Numbered from the stretch's first letter, positions 1 through 10,838 are shown. The stretch: 64,000 nt of DNA from Cliona cf. orientalis (GCA_963930775.1 OZ005689.1:18995775-19059774), one strand, 5' to 3'. Translations and numbers: made by a program. Notes: generated by a model from the sequence alone, not told the origin.

Positions 1-93
1 GCAATTGAGGAGGGAGATTTGGACGTTGGTGTTTGTACTGATGCCATTGATACGGGAGAATCCTACATGTACAAAGGGCAAACTCACAATTAA
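1..93 (+). CDS. Possible 3' end of a coding exon, cut by the window edge
   Basis: An open frame runs from the first base to a TAA at 91-93 (30 codons, ending YKGQTHN) with no start inside the window. It could be the last exon of a gene to the left or chance. Acidic residues cluster at its start. No family is recognised and there is no splice evidence because the upstream side is missing. Confidence 0.2.
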   Translation, partial: AIEEGDLDVGVCTDAIDTGESYMYKGQTHN

Positions 94-731
94 TTTTTAG
101 AAAGAGTACTATAAGACATACATATTGTGATGGTTTATTTGCACTCTCTGCTGGCTTTTACTTCACTAAACGCATAATTTTCTTGGCCAATCTGATAGTT
201 TGATAGCATAATAATAAGTCAGGCTTACCAGCATATTGAGAGATGTCCTAAAGTACTTCTCTTGCTTAAATTCCGTTTCAAGCCCATTGAAAGGTGTTTG
301 AAGTTCTGTAAACACATCTTCCAGCCCACATACACTGCTTGCATCAATGCCATTTTCAGCCAACTTTGCTCCATGCCAGCCTCAGCGCCTCTTGTAGTAT
401 GTCTTCAACACCCGTTTCATCTATCGTGACCTGTGTGATCCATCTCTGTTCCTCGAGTTTAAGTAGGAAGAGAGCACTCCTTCGTCACTGCTGCTCACGA
501 CTTCCCATGAGGTAGTCAAGATCAGCTCGTGTTTCATCTATATCAAGTAAACCTTACATTACTAGTTATCGGAGTAAATAACATATCCCAGGGACATTTG
601 TTACAGGTTTCCTTTTTCCAGGTGTGCATTTGCACGTCAGTACAAGCTATATGACATGTACAATAGTAGTATAGATTTTATAGACTATAGTATGATAGAT
701 AATGTTGTAGAGATTCATTACTACGTATTGA
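94..731. other. No recognisable feature
   Basis: AT-rich unique-looking sequence. Only short reverse-strand open stretches without family resemblance are present, and I see nothing I can support here. Confidence 0.5.
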
Positions 732-1455
732 ACTATGTTTGAACGTTATTGAATTTCATCGTAGTATACTTTCAATGAACTTTCAATAAACATTGGAAAC
801 GTTTTGGTCCGTGGACCTTCATCAGCCGAAACTGAACTTATACTGTGCACAACTATGCTTAAATAATGGTGATGATGTAATGATGATATGATGTCACAAT
901 GCTGATAAATAGATAGGTAACATTAGAAAGCAAGGGAATGCATGCTTGGTATTGCCGTACAAGCTTGGACCAAAGAGCACCAAGTGAACTGGGATGCAGC
1001 CAAGGTCAGAGTACGTGAACAACTGACTAGGATGGTTATTGAGTCACTGCTCATTCAATAGCATGCACACTCCAGCAACCTAGACAAGGGCATGAATCTC
1101 AGCCAGATCTGGAAACCGCTGCTGACTTAACCCCATCACACCCCCCCTCCTATCACCATTTTTAACACTTGTCACCTTTTTTCACACCTTTATTTGTACA
1201 TTCCTTCCCCATTTTCAGCCTACCTCCCCCTCCTTAGCACTGTCAGCCTTCCCTTGGTTTCTAATATTACCTATCTATTTATCAGCATTGTGACATCATA
1301 ATATCATTACATCATCACCGTTATTTAAGCATAGTTGTGCACATTATAAGTTCAGTTTCGACTGATGAAGGTCCACGGACCGAAACGTTTCGAATGTTTA
1401 TTGAAAGTTCATTGAAAGTATACTACAATTAAGTTCATTAACGTTCAAACATAGT
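732..1455. mobile_element. Foldback MITE with roughly 200-bp inverted arms
   Basis: The ends ACTATGTTTGAACGTT (732-747) and AACGTTCAAACATAGT (1440-1455) are exact reverse complements. Pairing continues, imperfectly, for roughly 200 bp inward (to about 930 on the left and from about 1258 on the right) around a 330-bp unrelated centre. No coding region is visible. Each arm contains a CTGATGA...GAAAC-like motif with a small hairpin (1362-1386 on plus, 801-825 on minus), discussed under findings. No clear target duplication was found. Superfamily unknown. Confidence 0.75.
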
Positions 1456-1460
1456 ATGAT

Positions 1461-1525
1461 AGATGTTGGTTTTGCATATTCTACGAAGCAGCGAAGCCGC
1501 GAGTAGAATTGCAAAACCAACATCT
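1461..1525. repeat. Imperfect hairpin
   Basis: 1461-1484 pairs with 1503-1525 with one bulge (GATGTTGGTTTTGCA against TGCAAAACCAACATC), leaving an 18-nt loop. It sits 6 bp beyond the foldback element. It may be a small MITE remnant. Confidence 0.6.
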
Positions 1526-1535
1526 GACTACTTTG

Positions 1536-1775
1536 GTCACTACTGACCCGTTAACATACTAATGACCCTCTATCACCTCTAACCACTCCGCAATTTGGGG
1601 TTGAAGATTATGTTGCTATGGTACCTGCTACCAAACGCATGTAGTCTATAATATCTATTAATAGTTTGGTAGCAGTCACTACTGACGCGTTAACTTACTG
1701 ATGATCACCTCACAAATTGGGGTTGAAAATTATATATGGTAACTGAATACTACCATTATGATGTCAGCTAGTAGC
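1536..1775 (+). repeat. Diverged tandem duplication, unit about 139 bp
   Basis: The motif GTCACTACTGAC recurs at 1536 and 1675, each followed by a GTTAAC block and an AATTTGGGGTTGAA block in the same order. The copies differ by many substitutions and small indels, so this is an old local duplication. Confidence 0.55.
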
Positions 1776-1894
1776 AGTTTATCAATATGTATACAACTGT
1801 TATACAATCTTAGTGCTTGCCATGAGCTAATAGGTGGCTATTTAGTTTGTACGTGGTACTAACTTCTTTGTGGCAACCCATGCTTTCATTTCAG

Positions 1895-2405
1895 CTGCAA
1901 CAGATCAAGGACATGCAGAAAAAAAAAGAAACTGGAACTATGGACGTCAAGAGTTTACCTGTAGCTGAAATTTTGTCTTATGTTCAGGAAAGTGGCATCC
2001 CTGCTACATATTGCAAAGCTTTGGAAGGTTTGGTGTAGTTACTGCGTTTAAATATTTAATGAATAGCTGCCGGTAGTATTAAACTTCCCATGGGACTGGG
2101 TCCAGATATATTTAGCATCTAGTGTTCATCAGAGTGGGCGCCGTACTAATTATAGAGGTATGGTATGGTGTAGCAAAATAAGGGTAGAGTTTCTGTTAGT
2201 GTGCAGAATGCTGAAATAGCTAGCAAGTTCGAGCTTCCTGTTAAGTTTTTCCTCTCAAGAGTTTTTGTACTGGTACTGAAACAGAAATACTTGCCACATT
2301 ATTATCTAATTTTTCTTATTAGATCATATCAATGGTCCTGCCTTCATTGAACTGGATGAAGCGGAGATTCGTGAAATTGTGCCTCCTATTGGGCTGGTGA
2401 AATAA
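1895..2405 (+). pseudogene. SAM-like domain exons, probable N-terminus of the DxMHD gene
   Basis: Two exons fit together. Exon 1895-2027 follows the acceptor TTTCATTTCAG and ends at GGAAG|GTTTGG in phase 1. Exon 2323-2405 follows TTTTTCTTATTAG and resumes in the matching phase. The joined reading has a SAM (sterile alpha motif) pattern: an SLPVAEILSYVQ helix, a GIPATYCKALE segment, and INGPAFIELDEAEIREI followed by VPPIGLVK, with a TAA right after the last lysine where SAM domains of this kind continue. From family memory, SAM domains of this type precede the transposase-like domain found about 1 kb downstream in related animal proteins, so I read this as the same gene, now broken. It could instead be an unrelated SAM fragment. 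Confidence 0.65.
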
Positions 2406-2618
2406 ATTAAGTCTCTCATTCCACAGCTTAGCAGCACAGCAGCTGGTTCTTGTAGGTTTATTGCGCATGCACAAGACAATCATGCTGTCACAATGTGTGG
2501 ATTTCCTTTGCATCTCGAGTTCGGATAACTGTATAGGTTTATATACTATGGGTCACAATATCATGCAGGAGGTTGATAATGCTTAGCTTGCAAATTAGTA
2601 GCATATAATATAGACTAT

Positions 2619-2871
2619 AGCCCCGTTTACACGTACCAAACCAGTTTAAACTGAACCGGATTAAATCGCGTTTACACGCACGCGCTTGACCCGAGTTAAG
2701 ATATTCATAGCCCAATGCTATGCACGTAACCCACTTCTAATCCACATCAGGATGTGGGTTACAACCCGGGTCAACTAATTCGGTTTACAAGTGGATTAGC
2801 GCGTTTACACGTAAGCGAGTTAGTTTAACGCAGATCCTGACCCGAGTTAAGCCCTACGTGTAAATGGGGCT
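2619..2871. mobile_element. MITE with AGCCCCGTTTACACG ends
   Basis: AGCCCCGTTTACACG at 2619 matches, with one mismatch, the reverse complement of CGTGTAAATGGGGCT ending at 2871. Both sides are flanked by TAT, a possible 3-bp target duplication. The interior repeats ACCCGAGTTAA and AATCCAC motifs in both orientations and has no coding potential. Terminal repeats of this kind with 3-bp duplications suggest a PIF/Harbinger derivative, which is a tentative classification. It lies in the intron-like gap between the SAM exons and the transposase-like exons. Confidence 0.65.
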
Positions 2872-3387
2872 TATAGCTGCATCAAGGGTTATAGTGCTTC
2901 ATTAGGTTTGTGGTTATCATGATTACCCCATTGTCCTCTTGACCTTGACAAAATTAATTTAAGCAACTGGCTACAGGATGTGGAAATTCCCAATATATGT
3001 GATGTGAATCTAAAAGGTCTGTGGTAGATTTGGGTGAATATTTGAGTGAGAAACTACGGATTTTTGTGAAAATTTGGAGGGTAAGCATTCCTCTCTAACT
3101 GCAGGTTTTTTGTCATGTTTTAGACAATTTTATTGATGGTAAAGCACACTGAGTTTTCTTGGAATGAGATACGAGAAATGGTACACCCTACGTGAGCCTT
3201 CAAATTACGTAGATATTTCTATGATGTGGGAAAGTCTAGCTTTGATAAAGTCATAGGTCATGGTCTGCCAAGCCATCATGCATTAAATTTAATTGATGGA
3301 TAATTGTTTAGGAACCACACGAAATTTAAATTGGCGTGGAAAAACGTACCGAGATTCTCAGGAGACAAACGGGAGATGGTAACAAAG

Positions 3388-3734
3388 TATGACACATTTC
3401 AGTATGTCTCCTTGTAATCGCTTGAGATCCTGCTGCAAGATACAAGTGTGCAAGAAGTAATCGATACTTTCCCACGATGCATGCGCAAGGATTCAAGATT
3501 ACGTGACTTTTGTGATGGTGAGCTATTTAGGGCACACCCTCTATTCTCTACTAACGTCAGCGCCTTGCAGATTATCGCCTATTTCGATGAATTTGAGGTA
3601 TGCAACCCTCTGGGAACACACATTAAACATCACAAGCTGGGAATAGTATTCTTTACATTGGGTAATATTCGTCCACGGTACCGCTCTTCTCTTAAATCTA
3701 GTAACAGTCGCTACTACTCCTGTGATTGAGAAAT
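3388..3734 (+). pseudogene. DxMHD transposase-like gene, N-terminal part (before the inserted MITE)
   Basis: The frame reads YDTFQYVSL, then a TAA near 3418, then EILLQDTSVQEVIDTF, then ALQIIAYFDEFEVCNPLG and HKLGIVFFTLGNIRPRYRSSLK. This is the conserved front part of a widespread animal repeat-encoded family whose core carries a D-x-M-H-D motif. A small deletion near 3700 shifts the frame, and a different frame (TPVIEK) leads into the AAAT at 3731-3734 where the MITE inserted. The family is usually annotated as an uncharacterised transposase-derived protein. Its catalytic chemistry is not established here; an RNase-H-like DDE fold is inference. Confidence 0.75.
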
Positions 3735-4387
3735 GTCACCTAATTTGGGAAAACCCTCCGTAAAGGATGCACGCACAATTCGCGCAATGCGCGTTTTTAG
3801 TAACTCAGGTAGAAATTTGTCAAAGTCCAGATTTTGTCATATACATGGAACAACCCTTCTAACTATTGTCGTCTTCTACGGAGGCTAGTCGTGCTATACG
3901 AAGGCAAAATAAGCCTTCATTTTGACCCACCTAGTCGGCACAGCCGCCGTACATGGAGCCCGTTGCTAAGGGAGCTAATTAGAATTCTCTAACTAGATAT
4001 AGCTAGATTCATCGAACTACTGTATGTTCGCTCACCTTTTTAGCTTCTTGGGCATCTAAGAACCTAAGAACAATCGGCTGTCGTTGACAACAACGAAATT
4101 CAAGTCTTGCTTGATCTTGGCGTTCATTTCAAACAGCTCCGCCCAGGTCCATTTAATTGATTTCCGGGTCGCTCGTAGTATGCGAAAATGCCATACGCAT
4201 GCATAGCAACGACTTTAGACCGTAATTTCTCGATTATTGGGGGTGTGACGAGATCGCAAAGTGCTGTATCTCCACAACGAAGCGCGCGATGCCTAAAACT
4301 TGAATTTGGGTTAGCTCTATGGTAGAGCTTATCAACCATACATCAAACGGAAAAAATTCGTTAGAGGGTTTTCCCGAATCCAGTCAC
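3735..4387 (-). mobile_element. AWWT-family MITE, copy A (interrupts the DxMHD gene)
   Basis: 653 bp, bounded by AAAT at 3731-3734 and AAAT at 4388-4391. The left end GTCACCTAATTTGGGAAAAC is a mutated form of the family end GTGACCGGATTTGGGAAAAC, and the right end is its inverted partner. Removing the element plus one AAAT joins VIEK to KYGLHKILEP in one frame, so this is a true insertion with a 4-bp duplication. On the minus strand the copy retains the conserved IKWTWAE...LNFVV stretch and the AAAAAGGTGAGC splice-donor-like sequence seen in every other copy. Confidence 0.9.
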
Positions 4388-5765
4388 AAATATGGTCTTC
4401 ATAAAATTTTAGAACCATTTATGAAGGATTTAAATATTTTAGCTACTACTGGAGTTCAAGTACGAGTTGATGGCATTGAAAGGACGTATAAGGGGCTCTC
4501 TTAACGTTTCTTGCGGACAATCTCGGAAGCAATGCCCTAGGAAGATTCAAAGAGTCCTTTTCTTTCTCCTTTAGGTACTGTCGGACATGCCTAGGCACTA
4601 GTGACGAGGTGAAATCTAGTTTCAACTCGAATGACTTTGAGCTATGAACCAGTGATATCCATGACGAGCATGCATTGTAAGCACCTTGAAAGTGAAGCTA
4701 GATCACATTTTTCCACAACATATGGGATTAACACTCATTCTTGTTTAATGGATGTGAATTATTCAATGTTTGATGGTGGATTACCTCATGATTGTATGCA
4801 CGATGTCCTAGAAGGTGTTGCTGCACATGAAGTTAAGCTCTTACTCTCTTACTATTTTTCTGTAAAGTATTTATCATTGGATGATTACAATAAGCGGTTA
4901 TTTAACTTTAATTTTGGCTATACTGAAACTGATAAGCCTGTTCCACTTGTCATATCCAGATTCACAAAACAAATTATAAAATCATCGGCTTCTCAAATGC
5001 TCACTCTGATGAGAAACTTACCTTTCCTGATTGGCAAGAGTGTTCCTGAAGGTGATGAGCACTGGAAGTGTTACTTGATTTTGCTGAAAATTCTAAATAT
5101 TAATATATTATACTGTGCCTTATGCTTCCTTTGAGTGTGTGTGCCACATTGAAACTGCTTATCATCCAGTACCACACTATGTACATTTTCATTTATGGTT
5201 CTGAGAATTTCATCCCGAAAATGCTCTTCCTAATTCATTATCCGAAACATATTTGTAGAGTGGGACCAATGACAAGGACATGGACAATGAGACGTGATGC
5301 AAAACTGAATTTCTTTAAGCAAGCTTCCCAAATGGCTAACCTTAAGAATATCGTGCAGGCATCAACGTTGGATGTGTTACGAGTTATCTATAGGATGCTT
5401 GTTTAATTCTTCCCTTGAGTGTGGACCAGGTCCTAGTCCATCCCCTTTACACCAGGAGAGTAGCTCCTTCAAGGGTGGTATAGCTACTGTGGTCCCCTTT
5501 TATAAGTATGGATTCGATGGTCTTTCATCCAGCGTGGGTACAGTATCAAGGTATCAAATATTTAGCGAACAATTGTTTTCTAATTAAAGGCTCAGATGGT
5601 ATTGACCAACTTTTCGTTCAACTGTGTAAAATTCTTGTAATTGGTGGTAATATTGTTACCTTTGTAGTATTAGATTGCAGGGTTCTCTATTTTGATGACC
5701 ATTTCCACTCATACGTTATTGAGATCACACCAAATAAACTAATCATTACAATGGATAATTTATGA
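4388..5765 (+). pseudogene. DxMHD transposase-like gene, core and C-terminal part
   Basis: Family-ordered blocks are spread over several frames: KYGLHKILEPFMKDL and VDGIERTYKG, then FLADNLGSNALG and FSFSFRYCRTCLG, then SHFSTTYGINTHSC and FDGGLPHDCMHDVLEG (4770-4815, the signature motif), then FNFGYTETDKPVPL and LPFLIGKSVPEGDEHW, then FIPKMLFLIHYP, RTWTMRRDAKLNFFKQAS, SSLECGPGPSPSPLHQESS and a final stretch ending ITMDNL at 5765. Frameshifts near 4500, 4670, 5110 and 5400, and a TGA after FEL near 4610, disable it. Together with the SAM exons this covers nearly a full-length member. Plant CACTA transposases share a D.MH-type motif, so a distant CACTA-type origin is possible but unproven. Confidence 0.8.
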
Positions 5766-6958
5766 TACTGTCTATCATGCACGCACACAATACTGGTGGT
5801 TCCTTTTATGTGAGTTTAAAATATTATTTTATGTAATCATAATAATTTATTTCCATGATAAATATTCATCATTCGTAATAGTATGTCGTGTTATTAATCC
5901 TGAATAAATATTACATTGTGTCTTTAATTAGCATTTATTATGTCTCCACTTCTTGAAACTGGTATTATAGTCGGTCCTTGTGTTGCTTATTGTACATAGG
6001 TCCTCAACTCAGGTTTCCTGAAACATTACATAAACTATCTACACACATGTACACACTATAGTATTAGATAGGTGTACTTTAAGTACAAGAGGCTAACTTT
6101 GTGATTTGCTATAACTATAATTATTATACCCTTCACATTAATTTTCGCAAGCATGTACTATGCACACACATCAATATAGTACACGACGTACACACACACA
6201 CACACAATGTACCGACTACAAGATGAGCCATCTCAATAGAAGCTGCCATGAGACGAGCCATCTCAGCAGCAAACTGTACCACAATGTTCTTCGCACACCA
6301 TGGATCAAACTGCATCCACATACATACACATACACACCATACACACCCGAAGCTACAACACAATACTTGCTATAGTAATAATCACCAGCCCTCCTATGCA
6401 AGAGAAAGGGGTTGGTTAAAGGGTTACAATACTAAACGATCCCCTGCTAACAAGTAAAACGTACTTTGTCCCACAGGTGTACACATATTTGCAAATCTTT
6501 TTAATAACACTAATACTCACCGCTAAATTGTTGGGAGTTCAGCCACTGCACATTTCTGGAGCCTCCAAGTCCAACCCAGGCTCACCATATCTACAGAGGT
6601 TTAATTAGTTTTTATAGTATCACAGCTAGAAGTTAAAAATACCTTAGTGTAAGCAAGAGCTTAGCATGTCTTGCTACTTCAGCTAGCCAGCAATCACATT
6701 ATTGTTATGGCGCCTTTTTGCACGTGTCTGGTCATGCTAGGGTTTATTAAATCATGTGGTTGCGCCAACTACAGCTGGCTAAGTATGTCTACTCTCAATC
6801 TCCAATCTTGCGAAACTGCGTGTGAATCTTCGTTCGAGGATTCCTCTATTTAATAGTGATGAAAGTCGATCCACAACACCTACGAACTCGAGAAGATATA
6901 TCCCAGCTAGAAAAGAGACTAATACTACCAAAGATGTTGGTCCAGAGGCACTAAAAAG
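5766..6958. other. No supported gene; CA/TG microsatellite
   Basis: Between the transposase-like gene and the kinase pseudogene there is AT-rich DNA, ACAC-rich simple sequence around 6160-6210 and 6320-6350, and a weak ankyrin-like reading on the minus strand near 6515-6600 (DLEAPEMCSG followed by a stop) that I do not consider supported. Confidence 0.4.
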
Positions 6959-7924
6959 TCACGGCTAAGTCGTGAGAACACCAGAGGGGAGAAAAAGGCC
7001 ATGAAGAAAGCGAGAAGGCGAAAGTGTAAGCGGCAGATGAAATAATTAAAAGGTGAAGTTGAGAATGAGTGCAAAGTAAGGGAGAGAGCTGCACGTTTAT
7101 GTGTGAAGTATCGCTGTATGTCGAGAACGTATTGGGAACGTTGGTGATGGGAACTTCAGCAAAGACGAGAAGCGATGGTTAGAGAACGGATGGCAACAAA
7201 AGAACATACCATAGATCTGGAAATTTTCGTGTACAGAAACTTTCGTATGATAAATTTTCGTGTAAAAATATTTTCGTAAGAACGACTCCTTACCGCATTA
7301 GTGTTAATAGTGCATACTAATTTTCGTAAGATTAATTTTCGTAGCCACCACCGACTACGAAAATATTTTTACAACAAAAATTTCCAGATTTACGGTAGTA
7401 TCAAATTTGTCCTACCTAATATAGATCCATCAATGCTTGAAGATCCAGTAGTAGATGGACGAGTTGAAGAGAGCTACATTGGGAGGGGATCATTTGGAAT
7501 TGTTCGTCTCCAAGTGTATCGTGGTATCCACGTTGATGTAAAAGAATTTTTACCCTGTTCATTGGTACATGATGTGACAAACGAAGCAAATCTTGCCTTT
7601 CTGTCATCCCTACCTTCCTTGTCTGTTTGGTGTTTGTATGAAAGAAAAGCCATTTAGACTTGTCATGCAATTTCATGCAGTTGATGGTATAAAGGCAACG
7701 ATATTCTCACAAGAAGTAACAAAGATGCTGGTGTTTTACACGATATTACAAGTATTTACCCACAATGATGGCTATCATATTCTCATTGATTTCCGCAAAG
7801 CAACCACACTATCTCAAGCAAGGTTTTACCGTTTAAGTACACATGAGAAACGCGAGTACACAATCAAGTATTCTCATTTGGCACCGGAAGTAATTGATGG
7901 AATACATACACAGTCCACCGGGTG
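6959..7924 (+). pseudogene. Protein kinase pseudogene with N-terminal coiled coil, split by a MITE
   Basis: 6959-7208 reads a basic, charged coiled-coil-like segment (RGEKKAMKKARRRKCKRQMK, then CMSRTYWERW and RREAMVRERMATKEH) with two in-frame stops. After the MITE at 7209-7395 the same frame resumes as SIKFVLPNIDPSMLEDP and reaches the kinase glycine loop IGRGSFGIVRLQ (about 7481-7516) and VKEFLP, where the usual AVK lysine context is DVK. A frameshift near 7600 leads to YLPCLFGVCMKEKPFRLVMQF. The catalytic-loop region (HRD/HND) is deleted, and YHILIDFRKATTL follows where DFG is expected (DFR here). Then come KYSHLAPEVIDG (APE motif) and a stop at 7923. It cannot be an active kinase. Related repeat-associated kinases occur in sponges (from memory). 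Confidence 0.8.
7209..7395. mobile_element. 187-bp TA-target MITE inside the kinase pseudogene
   Basis: The element is flanked by TA (7207-7208 and 7396-7397). Its ends CCATAGATCTGGAAATTTTC and AAATTTCCAGATTTACGG are inverted repeats, and the interior repeats TTTTCGTA and TACGAAAA motifs. Deleting the element plus one TA restores the frame ATKEH-SIKFV, so the insertion point is exact. TA duplication and size suggest a Tc1/mariner-type derivative. A second copy of the same length lies at 22143-22329 in the opposite orientation. Confidence 0.9.
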
Positions 7925-8095
7925 ACAGACCGCTGCCACCTAGATCCATTGAATTTTGCAGAAGACTCAAGAGTAGTGAAGCACTGACTGAAATTTTTTG
8001 AAATCTTAACAAGTGATCTGGACTAAACTAAATTACTGCCACCAGCTTGGTCCTATAATATTATTATAGATAATAATATTATTATCATAGAGTCG

Positions 8096-8872
8096 GTAGA
8101 CTCTATAAGTAGGGATGGCCCGGACTTGCCATATATATAATACATTACAAATACCCAAATATCTCAAAATAGGTAATTTTATGAAATTTCTAAGTGTGAA
8201 AATCAGAATCTCCAGCAAATTATCTAAGAAGACCAAGATCATTCATCAAATCAATTGTATATGCCAGAACCAGATGTTCAAAAAAATGGCCATTTCTCAA
8301 TCTTTCTTTCTTTCTTTCTCATTTCCAGGGCTAACTCAAGACTGTTATCTGGACCTCTCACCTCAGTTTCCACATAAATCCACTTATTTTGTAGCACGCA
8401 GTGCAGTGGCACGCTAGTTTGGCATTATCTCAACAGTTATGTAATAGTGGGTGTGTACGGCGCATTAATGATTGATAATGATAATGCGCCGTACACACCC
8501 ACTATTACGTAACTGTCGAGATAACGCCAAACTAGCATGCCACTGCACTGCGCGCTACAAAATAGAGTGGATTTATATGAGAATTAAGGTGGGAGGTCCA
8601 GACAGTCTTGAGTTAGCCCTGGAAATGAGAAAGAAAGAAAGAAGAAAGATTGACAAATGGCCCATTTTTTGAACATCTGGTTCTGACGTATACAATTGTT
8701 TTGATGAATGATCTTGGTCTTATTAGATGCATAATTTGCTGGAGATTCTGATTGTCACACTTAGAAGTTTCACAAAATTACCTATTTTGAGATATTTGGG
8801 TATTTGTAATGTAATACACATATGGCATATCCGGGCCATCCCTACTTACTTATAGAGTCTACCGACTCTATG
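8096..8872. mobile_element. 777-bp foldback element with roughly 370-bp arms
   Basis: CATAGAGTCGGTAGACTCTA at 8096 is matched by inverted sequence ending CCGACTCTATG at 8872, and the arms pair for nearly the whole length around a short TAATGATTGATAATG centre flanked by GCGCCGTACACACCC. The arms carry TCTTTCTTTCTTTCT tracts. ATTAT is present on both outer sides (a possible 5-bp duplication, though the region is AT-rich). Single diverged arms recur at 37928-38300 and 53323-53680, and an end fragment at 28936-28964. No coding capacity. Such near-perfect palindromes form strong hairpins. Confidence 0.85.
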
Positions 8873-9127
8873 ATTATGTGTACATGCATTAATTTTATAG
8901 TTACTAGCTACTGTTTGACATTAATATTTGCCTATAAACTTTATTCTATAGTAATTCTGTACAATACATAATATATATATTATACATACTGAGGACATGA
9001 GAGCAGCCGTTGGATGATATCGATAATGACCATCAGTTCTATCACAGCGTTAGTTTCGTATCAGCTATAGCATATTCACAATAATTATTGATCATTTCCT
9101 GCTGCGTAAAAACCCCGAAATCTTAGT
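8873..9127. other. No recognisable feature
   Basis: Short AT-rich stretch between the foldback element and the minisatellite; nothing supported. Confidence 0.4.
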
Positions 9128-9227
9128 TGAAATCCCAAAATCTCCAATGAAATCTCGAAATCCTGTGTGAAATCTTGAAATCTTACCTGAAACCCTGAAA
9201 TCCGGTATGAGATTTGGAAATCTCGTA
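9128..9227 (+). repeat. 20-bp minisatellite, about 5 units
   Basis: The unit TGAAATCYYGAAATCYYNNN repeats head to tail with divergence between copies, for example TGAAATCTCGAAATCCTGTG followed by TGAAATCTTGAAATCTTACC. Not open in one frame, so probably non-coding. Confidence 0.75.
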
Positions 9228-9567
9228 CGCTTTTTGGGGGCAAGGGAAGGTTTTGTTGTTTAAGCGGTAGTGCTGAGGGTATACATCATTTCATGATGTC
9301 CAAAAAAGATCTTTTCTAGCGACTGCTGATATTATCAGGGTCTAGGGTCATATTCAGATCAAGATTGAAGATCATCAGGGATGCCGAGTCAATGTCTGCC
9401 TGGGCATAATGCATGCCAAACTTGCCTATGAGCATTTTTTCTTATGCTTTTTGAAACACCCGTGAGTCTCTTAAGGACTGCTGATTTATGAGTAGCGATA
9501 GGAATCTGAAAACATACCATTATAGATACTATGGATGATAATACTTTAGATTCTACTTGTAACAAAT

Positions 9568-10163
9568 GTGACCAGATTTGGGAAAACCCTCCGTAAGGGA
9601 TCTGCGTGCGATTCGCGCAATGCGCGTTTTAGTAGCTCAGGTTGAAATTTATCAAAGTCCATATTATATATATGTCAAACAACCCTTCTTCTAACTGTTG
9701 GCGTTGTTTACGGAGGCTAGTCGTGCTATACAAAGGCCAAATAAGCCTTCATTTTGACCCACCTAGTCGGCACAGCCGCCGTACACGGAGCCCGTTGCTA
9801 TGGGCGCTAATTAGAATTCTCTACCTAGATACAGCTAGATTCATCAAACTACTGTACGTTCGCTCACCTTTTTAGCTTCATGGGCATATAAGAACAATCA
9901 GCTGTCGTTGTCAACAACGAAATTCAAGACTTGCTCTATCTTGACGTTCATTTCAAACAGCTCCGCCCAGGTCCATTTAATTGATTTCCGGGTCACGCGT
10001 AGTATGCGGAAATGCCATACACGCGCATAGCAATGCCTTTAGACAGTAATTTCTCGATTGTTGGGGGTGTGGCACGATCGCAAACAAAGTGCTGTGTCTC
10101 TACAATGAAGCGCGCGATCGGCCTGAAACATGAATTACGGAGGGTTTTCCCGAATCCGGTCAC
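9568..10163 (-). mobile_element. AWWT-family MITE, copy B (left part of the composite)
   Basis: 596 bp with both family terminal repeats, ending GGTCAC at 10163 before the internal AAAT (10164-10167). The minus strand again shows IKWTWAE, a LNFVV stretch and the donor-like AAAAAGGTGAGC (rc near 9860-9875). A TGA interrupts the short frame. Confidence 0.85.
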
Positions 10164-10838
10164 AAATATGGTCTTCATAAAATTTTAGAACCATTTGTGA
10201 AGGATTTAAGTATTTTAGCTACTACTGGAGTTCAAGTACAAGTTGATGGCATTGAAAGGACATACAAGGGGGTCTCTTAACGTTTCTTGTGGACAATCTC
10301 AGAAGCAATGCCCTAGGAGGATTCAAAGTGTCCTTTTCTTTCTCCTTTAGGTACTATCGGACATGCCTAGGCACTAGTGACGAGGAAAAATCTAGTTTCA
10401 ACTCGAATGACAAACCAGTGATACCCATGACAAGCATGCATTGTAAGCACCTTGAAAGCGAAGCTAGATCACATTTTCCCACAACATATGGGATTAACAC
10501 TCGTTCTTGTGTAATGGATGTGAATTATTATTCAATGTTTGATGGTGAATTACCTCATGATTGTATGCACGATATCCTAGATGGTGTTGCTGCATACGAA
10601 GTTAAGCTCTTACTAACTTACGGTTTTTCGGTAAAGTATTTATCAGTGGATGATTACAATAAGCGGCTATTTAACTTTAATTTTGGCTATACTGAAACTG
10701 ATAAGCCTGCTCCACTTGTCATGTCCAGATTCACAAAACAAAAATTTATAAAATCATCGGCTTCTCTAATGCTCACTCTGATGAGAAACTTACCTTTCCT
10801 GATTGGCAAGAGTGTTCCTGAAGGTGATGAGCACTGGA
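10164..10838 (+). pseudogene. Captured fragment of the DxMHD transposase-like gene
   Basis: This is a second copy of the region 4388-5068. It reads from KYGLHKI (after AAAT) through FLVDNLRSNALGGFK and FSFSFRYYRTCLG to TYGINTRSCVMDVN, then FDGELPHDCMHDILDG and FGYTETDKPAPL, and ends at VPEGDEHWK, where MITE terminal sequence begins. Its frames are less broken than those of 4388-5765; 10289-10838 is open throughout. The break in the middle of a conserved block shows it was never a complete gene at this site. Confidence 0.85.

Noticed and set aside
6133-6600. Reverse-strand open frames and an ankyrin-like DLEAPEMCSG segment
   Set aside because: Frames lie in CA/TG simple sequence, and the ankyrin-like part has a stop at the key position and only one partial repeat.
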